A stretch of DNA of 18,299 nucleotides. It comes from JAKAFX01 sp049965715. Lineage in GTDB: Archaea > Thermoplasmatota > Thermoplasmata > Thermoplasmatales > Thermoplasmataceae. The notes beneath the pieces were generated by a model. The model was not told where the DNA came from and ran no database searches. It saw only the letters and a program-made list of their open reading frames with translations. Below, piece after piece: positions 1-7,131 of this stretch; the first letter of the stretch is position 1, and every line of letters starts with the position of its first letter. The stretch is from contig JBMFWA010000024.1 of the NCBI GenBank assembly GCA_049965715.1, positions 1-18,299 on the forward strand, given 5' to 3'. The translations under genes and the position numbers were made by a program.

Positions 1-130
1 TGCCATAATTGCATTTCGCTAAATTACACGTGCATCTTTATTCCTTTGTGCGAATGGTTGTTTCCATTTTGCCTCACTAAGGAATTTTCTTCAAATAAGT
101 GACCTGTCTCGTTGATTTCGCGTGTTGCAG

Positions 131-399
131 TCATTTCACTATCTTGACGTTCCTGCTTTCAAGATATTCGAAGGTCGTATCTTGTGTAACAAGAATTTCA
201 ACGTTGGCTACGCATATTCCAAATATTCGGAGATCATTGTCACATATTATCTACCCGACTGACTTTAGTGTTTTTGAGCCTTTGGCTGCTTTGCCAGCTG
301 CCAGGTCATTAGAACGATAAACCCGGAGGTTTTGAACCACATCTTCCTTTCCTATCAGGTAGTCTAAATCACATTCGTATCAAGTACGACCACAAGATC
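131..399 (-). pseudogene. decayed PIN-domain (VapC-like) nuclease gene, probable
   Basis: Reading the minus strand downward from about 399, one frame gives DLVVVLDTNVI and then stops. This resembles the first beta strand and first catalytic Asp of PIN ribonucleases (VVLDTN). A second frame takes over near 375-380 and runs to the stop at 131-133, broken once by TAG at 251-253. It ends ICDNDLRIFGICVANVEILV, then TQDTTFEYL, then a final VKIVK. That is the usual C-terminal PIN layout: an acidic residue before a helix, then EILVT-x-D, then a basic final strand. One frameshift and one stop therefore separate recognisable N- and C-terminal pieces. The total is about 90 residues against roughly 120-140 for intact PIN proteins, so an internal deletion is also likely. 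No start codon or intact antitoxin is visible beside it. The rest of 1-541 holds no gene I can support. Confidence 0.42.
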
Positions 400-541
400 A
401 CATCTTCTCGACGTTTCTTGTCTGCGTGTGGTAAGTGTAAGTGACAGAACAAGAGGGCAAAATTAGGCCTCTTAACAAAGAAGAATCAGGGAAAATCTCC
501 AACGGCTACCCTGACAGACAGATCAGTTCCCATCCTTCCAG

Positions 542-1030
542 CTATCCTGTGAGTAACAGGAGCACGAGCATTATAAGAAGAAGAACAACCAGATCTTCAG
601 GAAACATCTTGTCCTGCAGAACCTTTACATGTACGGGAACACCTCCACTCTTCCCGGACTCCATTGATCTTGTGATCTCGTAATAATGGTTCATGAGGGG
701 AAAAAGCATCGTTTCCATCAGCACGTAAATGATCCCTGTTAGCAGAGGAACTGGCAGCAGGTGTTCAATCAGGTATGTTGGGTCAGGACTCTGGCTACTG
801 AGAGCAGCATAAAGGATGATGAGTGAAACAAGAAATGACCCAAGCATGAAAACCCTGGAATATCTCACTGAAAGTCTTGACAGATAAGCCGCAGATGAAT
901 ATTCTGACTCAGTCTTGAGCCTTAGCATAAAGCTCCGTATCACCGTGATTCTGAAAACTGCAAAACCAAGCGAGATTGATAACAGTAGGAAAAGAACCAG
1001 ATTAAGTATGAAGCTGAGATAGAATTGCAT
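542..1030 (-). CDS. small integral membrane protein, four predicted helices
   Basis: This encodes 162 residues that I do not recognise as a named family. Hydrophobic segments lie at about 5-26, 60-78, 91-113 and 146-161, the last being an almost pure Leu/Val/Ile/Met run at the extreme C terminus. Arg/Lys-rich stretches after the first helix (27-59) suggest the positive side of that loop is cytoplasmic. No catalytic motif, cysteine pair or transporter signature is visible. The start at 1030 is supported by an A/T-rich TATA-like stretch about 20-35 bases upstream, as expected for a leaderless transcript. It is divergent from the glycerol-3-phosphate dehydrogenase gene with only 63 bases between the two starts. 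A shared promoter region, not a proven functional link, is all that can be inferred. Shorter overlapping frames on the plus strand at 441-683 look like shadows. Confidence 0.7.
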   Translation of the reverse strand: MQFYLSFILNLVLFLLLSISLGFAVFRITVIRSFMLRLKTESEYSSAAYLSRLSVRYSRVFMLGSFLVSLIILYAALSSQSPDPTYLIEHLLPVPLLTGIIYVLMETMLFPLMNHYYEITRSMESGKSGGVPVHVKVLQDKMFPEDLVVLLLIMLVLLLLTG

Positions 1031-1093
1031 TCGAAGGAGTAAGGCATCTTTATTAATATTTATTGACGATTATAGGGGAGGAGATGAGACAGG
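1031..1093. promoter_or_regulatory. divergent promoter region, membrane protein / glpD
   Basis: The 63-base spacer contains an A/T-rich block (about 1049-1063, tttattaatatttatt) that can serve as TATA box in both directions, lying about 20-35 bases from each start. On the plus side GGGAGGAG at 1076-1083 is a good Shine-Dalgarno match about 10 bases before the ATG at 1094. Confidence 0.5.
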
Positions 1094-2437
1094 ATGGAAA
1101 ACAATTTCTCATACATCACAAGAAAATCTTTTATCGAAGGAACAAAAAATTCAGATTATGATGTCGCTGTTATAGGTGGAGGTATCGTGGGCGCGGGTAT
1201 TATCAACCTGTTGTCCCAGATTGGTATAAGGGCAATACTTCTGGAAAAGAATGATTTTGCCGCAGGTACGAGTTCCGGATCGTCAAAGCTGATACATGGC
1301 GGACTGAGATACCTTGCCCAGATGCACATAAAACTCACCAGAGACCTTCTCAGAGAGAGAAATTTTCTTCTCAGGTATGATTTCCTTGTAAAGCCGGTCA
1401 ACTTCAGGATACTTGTGGACGACTATTCATGGAATCGTTATGAGCTCTCCCTTGGCCTGTTCATGTATAATATCCTTGGCGGTCATTTCAAGATACCCCA
1501 CATGGTGAAGAATCATGGGGAATTTGACAAATCGATCAGGGGGTATTTCGATTACCTGGATGCCATGACAGATGACACCACTCTTGTCATGCACAACATT
1601 ATGTCTGCTGTTATGAAGGGAGGCATCTGCATCAATCATGCAGAGGTGGTCGGTCTTAAAGATGATGGCAGGATCAAGGAGCTGCATGTGGTCGATACAC
1701 TGAAAAACGAGCCTTTCGCTGTGAGATCAAAGTATATTATCAATGCGGCCGGTCCCTGGGTCAACGAGGTTTCAGTGGCCCTCAATCTGAAGAAGGACGA
1801 GAAGTTTCTCCTGAGCAGGGGGACTCACATAGTCATAAAACAGTTTGACAAGCCCATTACCAATGCCATAGTGTTCAGGTCGCACATTGATGGCAGGCAG
1901 ATGTTTGTGATCCCCAGGGAAGAGGTGATCATCATCGGGACAACAGACGTATTTGTGAAATCACCTGATGATACTGTTGCACCAGAGGAAGAGATAGATT
2001 ACATCGTAAAAAGTGTGGCCAGAATCTATCCGTCTATTACGAGAAAGAGCGTACTTTCCACCTACTGGGGAATCAGACCGCTTTATGGCGCCGGCTCAGA
2101 TCCTGGAAAAGTATCCAGGGACTTTAAGCTCGCCATGATCAACAACATAATAGAGATCCTCGGCGGAAAGATCACGGATTATGGAAAGGTTGCCAGAAAG
2201 GTTGCAAGGATCATACTGAAAGATATGGGAAAACACGCTTCCCTGAGTGGTAAGCCTGAGATACTGTACAGGAGGGATTTCAGCTATGACAACTATGATA
2301 TGCATATCATGAAAGAATGTGCCATGACAGAGGAGGACCTGATGCGACGGGCAGGAATTGAAATCTACCACCCATGGTTGAGAGACACAGCAAAAAAAGA
2401 AATCAGGGAAGCTCTTGAAAGGAATCATCTGTCATGA
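1094..2437 (+). CDS. glpD: FAD-dependent glycerol-3-phosphate dehydrogenase
   Basis: This enzyme oxidises sn-glycerol 3-phosphate to dihydroxyacetone phosphate with FAD and normally passes electrons to membrane quinone. It is a 447-residue member of the DAO family. A Rossmann FAD-binding motif VIGGGIVGAG is at residues 26-35, followed by the family signature AGTSSGSSKLIHGGLRYL, the segment SRGTHIV, and a C-terminal FAD-contacting region around IGTTDVF and WGIRPLYG. Bacterial GlpD is usually 500 residues or more; here the C-terminal helical domain is shortened, which is common in archaeal versions. No membrane helix is visible, so attachment would be peripheral. A strong Shine-Dalgarno supports the ATG start. 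No glycerol kinase or GlpB/GlpC partner lies in the window. In archaea, whose lipids use glycerol 1-phosphate, the role is most likely glycerol catabolism. Confidence 0.93.
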   Translation: MENNFSYITRKSFIEGTKNSDYDVAVIGGGIVGAGIINLLSQIGIRAILLEKNDFAAGTSSGSSKLIHGGLRYLAQMHIKLTRDLLRERNFLLRYDFLVKPVNFRILVDDYSWNRYELSLGLFMYNILGGHFKIPHMVKNHGEFDKSIRGYFDYLDAMTDDTTLVMHNIMSAVMKGGICINHAEVVGLKDDGRIKELHVVDTLKNEPFAVRSKYIINAAGPWVNEVSVALNLKKDEKFLLSRGTHIVIKQFDKPITNAIVFRSHIDGRQMFVIPREEVIIIGTTDVFVKSPDDTVAPEEEIDYIVKSVARIYPSITRKSVLSTYWGIRPLYGAGSDPGKVSRDFKLAMINNIIEILGGKITDYGKVARKVARIILKDMGKHASLSGKPEILYRRDFSYDNYDMHIMKECAMTEEDLMRRAGIEIYHPWLRDTAKKEIREALERNHLS

Positions 2438-2489
2438 ACATACTCCCTCTGTGTTCAGAACATATCACAACATCTGAAAGCTGTTGAGA

Positions 2490-2503
2490 TCATTGCGCAA
2501 TGA
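2490..2503. repeat. 14-base perfect palindrome
   Basis: TCATTGCGCAATGA reads identically on both strands. It sits in the 200-base spacer after glpD and about 135 bases before the next start. It could be a regulator binding site, but a 14-base palindrome is expected about once by chance in a window this size. Confidence 0.35.
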
Positions 2504-2534
2504 ATGCAGTCTCCTGTATATTGCTGGCGTGTAT

Positions 2535-2554
2535 CTCTCCGGGAGAGCCTTTTT
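2535..2554 (+). terminator. possible terminator after glpD
   Basis: A short 5-bp hairpin (CTCTC-CGG-GAGAG, 2535-2547) is followed by CC and five T's (2550-2554). Archaeal termination mainly needs the T run, so this is a plausible but weak terminator about 100 bases after the glpD stop. Confidence 0.3.
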
Positions 2555-2637
2555 ATGAGGAAAATTCAATCATGCGTTATTATCCGTTATGGGCACTGAT
2601 TGAAAAGGATTTTATGCGGTAATTATATGTATTAATA

Positions 2638-3666
2638 TTGAAGGATCTGGCGGATTTTGTAAAAATACCCAAGTTCTTTTCAGCAGAGGACGCAGTTATA
2701 ACTAAACTTTCCTTCATATCAATAGTGAATGATCCCGGTCTGAGGGTGGAGCATTCCATCAGCAGCATAGAGGCAATAGCTGAGGAAATGGGCCGGGACT
2801 ATGAGATCATTCTGTGTTTCAAGCCCGGTTCTTTGCGTTCGTCCCTGATCGCCTTTGACATACAGAATAAATACGAGAACGTGACAGCCATTAAATCGGT
2901 GGGCAATGCTGGCGAGGATTATGCAAACCTCATAAGAAAAAGCACGGGAAATTACATCATTATCTTTGAATCGTCCACAAACTATGGCATAGAGATGGCC
3001 GACTCCATCTCAATATTTCTGTCCAGCAATGAAAAAAAAGCTGTGTTCACTTCAATGCTCATAATCCCCAGGGCGCTTCTCAAGGAAATCGGGGGGTGGC
3101 GAAGCCTTCGGAAATGCTCAGAAATAGACATGCTGGGAAGAATCTGCCTGAATTTCGGAATACTGGTCTTCCCATCGGCAAAGACAACAGTACCGCTATC
3201 CCACCTGTTCTCCGGAACCAGTATGGTGAATTCCGTATACCATAGCAAACCGAAGGATATTGTCCCATCAATCAGCAATATACTGTCCTACAGGGACAGT
3301 ATCATTGGCTGCAACTTCACCTACAGGGACATATTCCTGAGGATAAGGCTCGAAAAGTTCCCCAGAAATATTCTCCTTGGAGTGACACTTGTTGCATCCT
3401 ACATTCTCGGTCTTACCAGCAAATCAGGGAGCAGGGTGAGCTCCCAGAACAGATACATACAATTTGTGGAATCGATGATGGAATCAATAATCTTCAGGGA
3501 ATTTGAAAAATACGGATACTCCAGCGAAGATCCAAGAATTTTAATAAATCCAGGCGACCTTGAATATCTGAGAAGAAGAAGCGCAATGTGGACCAGGGTG
3601 AATCTCAGTGAATATCTGACCGAAACGGATGGAAAGATTACCGATCTGGAGGAAACCATGAAGTGA
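2638..3666 (+). CDS. GT2-fold glycosyltransferase-like protein lacking a DXD motif
   Basis: The 342-residue protein has the layout of a family 2 (GT-A) glycosyltransferase: an opening strand LSFISIVNDP, a Rossmann-like half with EIILCFKPGS, then STGNYIIIFESSTN where active enzymes have GDYILFLDDDD. The acceptor-side signature LLKEIGGWRSLRKCSEIDM is at about 147-165. The metal-binding DXD is replaced by Glu-Ser-Ser at 111-113, so either the enzyme is metal-independent or inactive, or this is a scaffold protein. A hydrophobic stretch near 246-262 could touch the membrane. The start is TTG at 2638; an in-frame stop lies just upstream at 2620-2622, and TTTTATG at 2610-2616 is a TATA box at leaderless distance. 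It precedes the surface-protein gene, and another GT2 gene follows 3.5 kb later, suggesting glycan work at the cell surface. No substrate can be assigned. Confidence 0.6.
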   Translation: MKDLADFVKIPKFFSAEDAVITKLSFISIVNDPGLRVEHSISSIEAIAEEMGRDYEIILCFKPGSLRSSLIAFDIQNKYENVTAIKSVGNAGEDYANLIRKSTGNYIIIFESSTNYGIEMADSISIFLSSNEKKAVFTSMLIIPRALLKEIGGWRSLRKCSEIDMLGRICLNFGILVFPSAKTTVPLSHLFSGTSMVNSVYHSKPKDIVPSISNILSYRDSIIGCNFTYRDIFLRIRLEKFPRNILLGVTLVASYILGLTSKSGSRVSSQNRYIQFVESMMESIIFREFEKYGYSSEDPRILINPGDLEYLRRRSAMWTRVNLSEYLTETDGKITDLEETMK

Positions 3667-3682
3667 TTGGTATTATACCAAT
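3666..3682. repeat. inverted repeat, 7-bp arms
   Basis: ATTGGTA and TACCAAT flank a TTA spacer directly after the stop of the GT2-like gene. It may be a 3' hairpin or an operator for the surface-protein gene about 100 bases downstream. The sequence does not decide between these. Confidence 0.4.
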
Positions 3683-3706
3683 TTCGGCATAAAGGTAATA
3701 ATGATA

Positions 3707-3740
3707 TTTATTGTATTAAGTTATTTATTGTATTAAGTTA
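3707..3740. repeat. perfect 17-base tandem duplication
   Basis: The unit TTTATTGTATTAAGTTA occurs twice in direct succession (3707-3723 and 3724-3740), 40-73 bases before the surface-protein start and just upstream of its TATA box. The unit itself is TATA-like, so the duplication may alter promoter strength. It may also be slippage without function. Confidence 0.75.
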
Positions 3741-3753
3741 TCATGACGAAATT

Positions 3754-3760
3754 CTTATAG
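3754..3760 (+). promoter_or_regulatory. TATA box of surface-protein gene
   Basis: CTTATAG lies 20-26 bases before the GTG at 3780, with no Shine-Dalgarno between. This fits a leaderless transcript. Confidence 0.4.
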
Positions 3761-3779
3761 TTCCGATTGTTTCTGAGCC

Positions 3780-6569
3780 GTGAGATTGGTACATATCATT
3801 ACTGCCGCACTCCTCGCAGCGGCGCTGCTGTCAGTCTGTATTCCGGCGAACAGCGGCGATTCCGCCGGCCATTCAAATGTTTTGATTTCATCCGAGCATC
3901 CCTACGGTCTTGTTTCAAATAATGTGATGCGCATAGGCAGCAATCTGTCATATTCCGACTACTATTTCAGCGGAAATCTTGATGTTGGTTTGGGCGCGAT
4001 CCTGTCGATTGTCAATGTCAGGATGTACGTTGAAGGTGCAGATTCAATCATTAATGATAGCGGTTCCCTGTACGTTTACAACAGCACAGTGATCATTGGA
4101 AACAGCTTCCGGAATGCCACTGCGATCTCTGTTTACGGGCAAAGGGATTCACGGGCAACCCTCACATCCTACAATTCGACAATAGTTTTCGCCGGTATGA
4201 TGAAGGCTGACAATTCAAGCGTTTATGGCTTCAACTCCTCGTTCGGTGAAAATCAGACGATTCATCCAGGCGTTTCATCGTTTCTGTTCGTTCATTCCCG
4301 AATCGTTCTGTACAGATCCAGACTGACCGGTCTTGACAGTACCGGCAATGCATCGATGTTCGAGACTCTTGCTGAACACAGTACAAACTCCCCCATATTC
4401 ACCTCACAGGATCTGGCAATGTCCGTCGATCTTCTTCAATATCCGGATGCTCTTTCGGGAATTTTGAATATGAGCCTGGAATATTCCGGAGACAACCCGT
4501 TCAACGAGAACTATCTGCTGCTGAATGTGTCTGGAAACACCATTGACAGGGTTGATTTCAACAGCACCGGATCCGTTACGCAGTATTCATGGGTGAATGC
4601 AAGCATCCCTGTGGAACAGCTTCAGATCAACGGTTCAACCATGGAATCTGAAATGACGCTGTATTTTCATTATGATCCTGCAAAATATTCCAACACAACC
4701 ATATGGAATGCATCAGTTGAGGTCATATCCAATGACAGCGTGGACAGGATCGGTGCAAGATTCTTCAGGGATCAGTTCTCAAATTCGACTGCATACCTTG
4801 CAGACACACAGCTCGGAATAAATGACATGCCGTTCAGGAACTCCTACGGCAACCCTGATGGCCACAAGGATTATGCACTCATAACCAACGACAGCAGGAT
4901 CTATGACTATGGAGTCAGCTATGAAATGACATCATCCCGGAACAACCAGTCTGCCTACAGTATATCTGAGAATTCTTCCCTTATGGTTGGGAGGATGGTG
5001 AACATTCATGCCTCTGAGAACGGAACACCTGTGAATAATGTGAACTATGTCCTGAATCCTGCTGAGATCAACAGCACCTCCTACTCAATTTCAGAGAATG
5101 TCATAAGCAAGGAATATGATCTGCTCTCCGGATATGGTATCTTCAATGGATTCACCTTCAAAAACGGTTCCAGCACACTCCCTGTGATCAGCAACGTTAT
5201 CACCGGATCCGGGGAATCGCAGTACATAGGTGATTATTCCCTGTCTGTGAATACACAGATATTCTGCTTTTCCGTACCGGGGTTTCCATTTGAAAGTACA
5301 GCAGGTATATATGTCAACATCACTCCGTCACTGCCGGTGTTGAGGGTAATACCACTCACCAGATCTGCTTTAATAGGTTCCAGTGATGTGATCTCAGCAT
5401 ACGTCTTCACGGACTACCCGCGCATGATCAATGTCACGTATGACCTGCTGTTCCAGAACAATGGTACAGCAATCATCTCGGGAAACGCAACCATTGATGG
5501 AAACTCCATCCTCAACCTTACAGTTCCCGGATATTCTGAAATAGTACCGGGATACTCCAATCTGACCCTTATGCTGAAATCCTCCATGCAGATACAGAAC
5601 GGAAATCTTCAGGCTTTCACATTTCCGGTCGAGTTCATCAGGCCGGTTCCGGTCTCCATCAACCTCACCTATTCCCCCCAAAAGGGGATTGTTTCCATGA
5701 ACGTGGCAAATTCAGCAAATTTTTCAGTGAACAATATCACCATCCAGGAATCTGAATCGGGATCGAATTTCTCAACGAGGAACTTCACGGGAATCGATCT
5801 GAAATCTCATCAGACCATAACCCTGATCCTCCCTGCTCCGTCGAATCATACTGCAGAATTCACGGGCAGGCTGCTTATGCCTGAGTTCTTCCAGGACACT
5901 CTGCAGGATGCTTCCAGCATAACAGTGGTACCGCAGGTGAATTATGCCGAACTGCATGTGATGGAGTCAGGACTGCCTCAAAATTATTCCTGGGGGATTA
6001 CCATTGCCGGTGGACTTTACCAGACGAACTCCCGGCAGATGAACGTAAGTCTCCCTGCCGGTAGTTATAACATCTCATTCATGAAATCCGGTACATATCA
6101 TCCGGAATATTCCGGAGAATCTGTTGCAATATCCGGACCTCATACAAATCTGACCATCGATTACATGCCGGAGATGGTCACACTCCTCATAGAAATGAGA
6201 GGCCTGCCTCAGGGTACCGTGTGGGGAGTCAATGTCTCCGGAAATGTGACAGTGACCGGGTTGACACAGATATCACTCCAGCTGCCGGTGGGACAGTATG
6301 ATGTGACAGGAACAGAAATTACCGGATATTCAACCGGCAATGCGCCAATGATCGTCAATGTGAAGAACAACACCACGGTGGTGATTCTCTACACCAGCGA
6401 GAGTCATGGGATGTTCTATCCGGTGACAGCATTTGTGCATGCTGAATACCCGTCGATTCTTGTGATACTGTTTTCAGCCATTGTTTTACTGGAGTACAGA
6501 AGATCAAGATCAGTTCTCTACAGTCCGCTGCACAAGGGAATGCACTTCCAAAAGAAGAAGATAAAATAA
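3780..6569 (+). CDS. large secreted surface protein with C-terminal membrane anchor
   Basis: The 929-residue protein begins with a signal peptide (MRLVHIITAALLAAALLSVC, 1-20) and ends with a single hydrophobic helix (about 890-906) followed by a basic tail RRSRS...KKKIK. The bulk would therefore lie outside the cell. The N-terminal third is rich in short beta-strand repeats with Asn-Ser/Asn-Thr turns, suggestive of a beta-solenoid. N-glycosylation sequons (N-x-S/T) are very frequent throughout. Two tandem PEGA-like carbohydrate-surface modules precede the anchor, starting near 723 (ELHVMESGLPQNYSW) and 800 (LLIEMRGLPQGTVW). Each has the GLPxxxxW opening and a later LPAGSY/LPVGQY turn, a pattern common in Thermoplasmatales surface proteins. 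The start is GTG, supported by TATA spacing and the signal peptide. It is probably a surface-coat or adhesion glycoprotein; no enzymatic motif is visible. Confidence 0.75.
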   Translation: MRLVHIITAALLAAALLSVCIPANSGDSAGHSNVLISSEHPYGLVSNNVMRIGSNLSYSDYYFSGNLDVGLGAILSIVNVRMYVEGADSIINDSGSLYVYNSTVIIGNSFRNATAISVYGQRDSRATLTSYNSTIVFAGMMKADNSSVYGFNSSFGENQTIHPGVSSFLFVHSRIVLYRSRLTGLDSTGNASMFETLAEHSTNSPIFTSQDLAMSVDLLQYPDALSGILNMSLEYSGDNPFNENYLLLNVSGNTIDRVDFNSTGSVTQYSWVNASIPVEQLQINGSTMESEMTLYFHYDPAKYSNTTIWNASVEVISNDSVDRIGARFFRDQFSNSTAYLADTQLGINDMPFRNSYGNPDGHKDYALITNDSRIYDYGVSYEMTSSRNNQSAYSISENSSLMVGRMVNIHASENGTPVNNVNYVLNPAEINSTSYSISENVISKEYDLLSGYGIFNGFTFKNGSSTLPVISNVITGSGESQYIGDYSLSVNTQIFCFSVPGFPFESTAGIYVNITPSLPVLRVIPLTRSALIGSSDVISAYVFTDYPRMINVTYDLLFQNNGTAIISGNATIDGNSILNLTVPGYSEIVPGYSNLTLMLKSSMQIQNGNLQAFTFPVEFIRPVPVSINLTYSPQKGIVSMNVANSANFSVNNITIQESESGSNFSTRNFTGIDLKSHQTITLILPAPSNHTAEFTGRLLMPEFFQDTLQDASSITVVPQVNYAELHVMESGLPQNYSWGITIAGGLYQTNSRQMNVSLPAGSYNISFMKSGTYHPEYSGESVAISGPHTNLTIDYMPEMVTLLIEMRGLPQGTVWGVNVSGNVTVTGLTQISLQLPVGQYDVTGTEITGYSTGNAPMIVNVKNNTTVVILYTSESHGMFYPVTAFVHAEYPSILVILFSAIVLLEYRRSRSVLYSPLHKGMHFQKKKIK

Positions 6570-6586
6570 GCGTTTGCAATACAGCG

Positions 6587-7036
6587 ATGATCATGCGGCC
6601 TGCACTTTTCACTGACAGGGACGGCACAATCAACAGGGACTGCCCCTACTGTCATGACCCTTCAGACCTCGTCATTTTCGACGATGCCGTGGACATAATC
6701 AGGGACTACAGGAGCAGAGGATATCTGATCATAGTCATAACAAACCAGTCAGGCATAGCAAGGGGCCTGTTCACCGTTGAGGAGATGAAGAAGTTCAACG
6801 ATGCACTTCTTGAAAAGCTGAGAGAAAGAGGTGCCGGCGTAGACGGAATCTATTTCTGCCCGCATCATCCTGACGAAAAATGCTCCTGCAGGAAGCCTGC
6901 AGACGGTCTGGTCAGGCAGGCAATGAAGGACTTTGACATCGATCTGAAGAATTCCGTCATCCTGGGCGACAGGGACGATATCGAAGGTGAACTTGCGAGA
7001 AGGCTGGGCATAAGGAGCATCATCCTCCACAGATGA
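6587..7036 (+). CDS. HAD-IIIA phosphatase, GmhB-like (heptose bisphosphate phosphatase family)
   Basis: This 149-residue HAD hydrolase has the nucleophile/acid pair D10-R-D12 in FTDRDGTIN and motif II ITNQSG. The zinc-binding loop CPHHPDEKCSC (C91, H93, C99, C101) is followed by the catalytic lysine in RKP (K103), and motif IV is GDRDD at 127-131. This combination is typical of D-glycero-D-manno-heptose-1,7-bisphosphate 7-phosphatase (GmhB) and the related HisB N-domain. The zinc loop is shorter than in bacterial GmhB and the protein is somewhat short (about 150 against 180-190). The start could be ATG 6587 or the in-frame ATG 6593; the fold begins right after the second. It lies 17 bases behind the surface-protein gene without its own clear promoter, so co-transcription is likely. 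Together with the following glycosyltransferase this suggests nucleotide-sugar or heptose-like sugar synthesis for surface glycans; the substrate is inferred. Confidence 0.82.
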   Translation: MIMRPALFTDRDGTINRDCPYCHDPSDLVIFDDAVDIIRDYRSRGYLIIVITNQSGIARGLFTVEEMKKFNDALLEKLRERGAGVDGIYFCPHHPDEKCSCRKPADGLVRQAMKDFDIDLKNSVILGDRDDIEGELARRLGIRSIILHR

Positions 7037-7095
7037 TATGCAGATTCCGGGACCGTACAGCTCCAGGAATGCTGACAGAATGCGCAAGGAGAACG

Positions 7096-7108
7096 CATAA
7101 ACTAATTT
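7096..7108 (+). promoter_or_regulatory. TATA-like box of GT2 gene
   Basis: CATAAACTAATTT lies 24-36 bases before the ATG at 7132. No Shine-Dalgarno is visible, consistent with a leaderless start. Confidence 0.35.
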
Positions 7109-7131
7109 ACCGATTCTCATATCCTTCCTGA

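Noticed and set aside
38..67. Minus-strand METTIRTKE followed by a stop, resembling the start of a VapB-type antitoxin
   Set aside because: Nine codons are too few to identify a family, and it lies downstream rather than upstream of the PIN remnant.
99..320. 73-codon plus-strand open frame in the first spacer
   Set aside because: It has no family resemblance and no promoter, while the opposite strand shows PIN-like sequence that explains the region better.
441..683. 80-codon plus-strand open frame overlapping the membrane-protein gene
   Set aside because: It is antisense to a convincing four-helix protein and has no recognisable feature.
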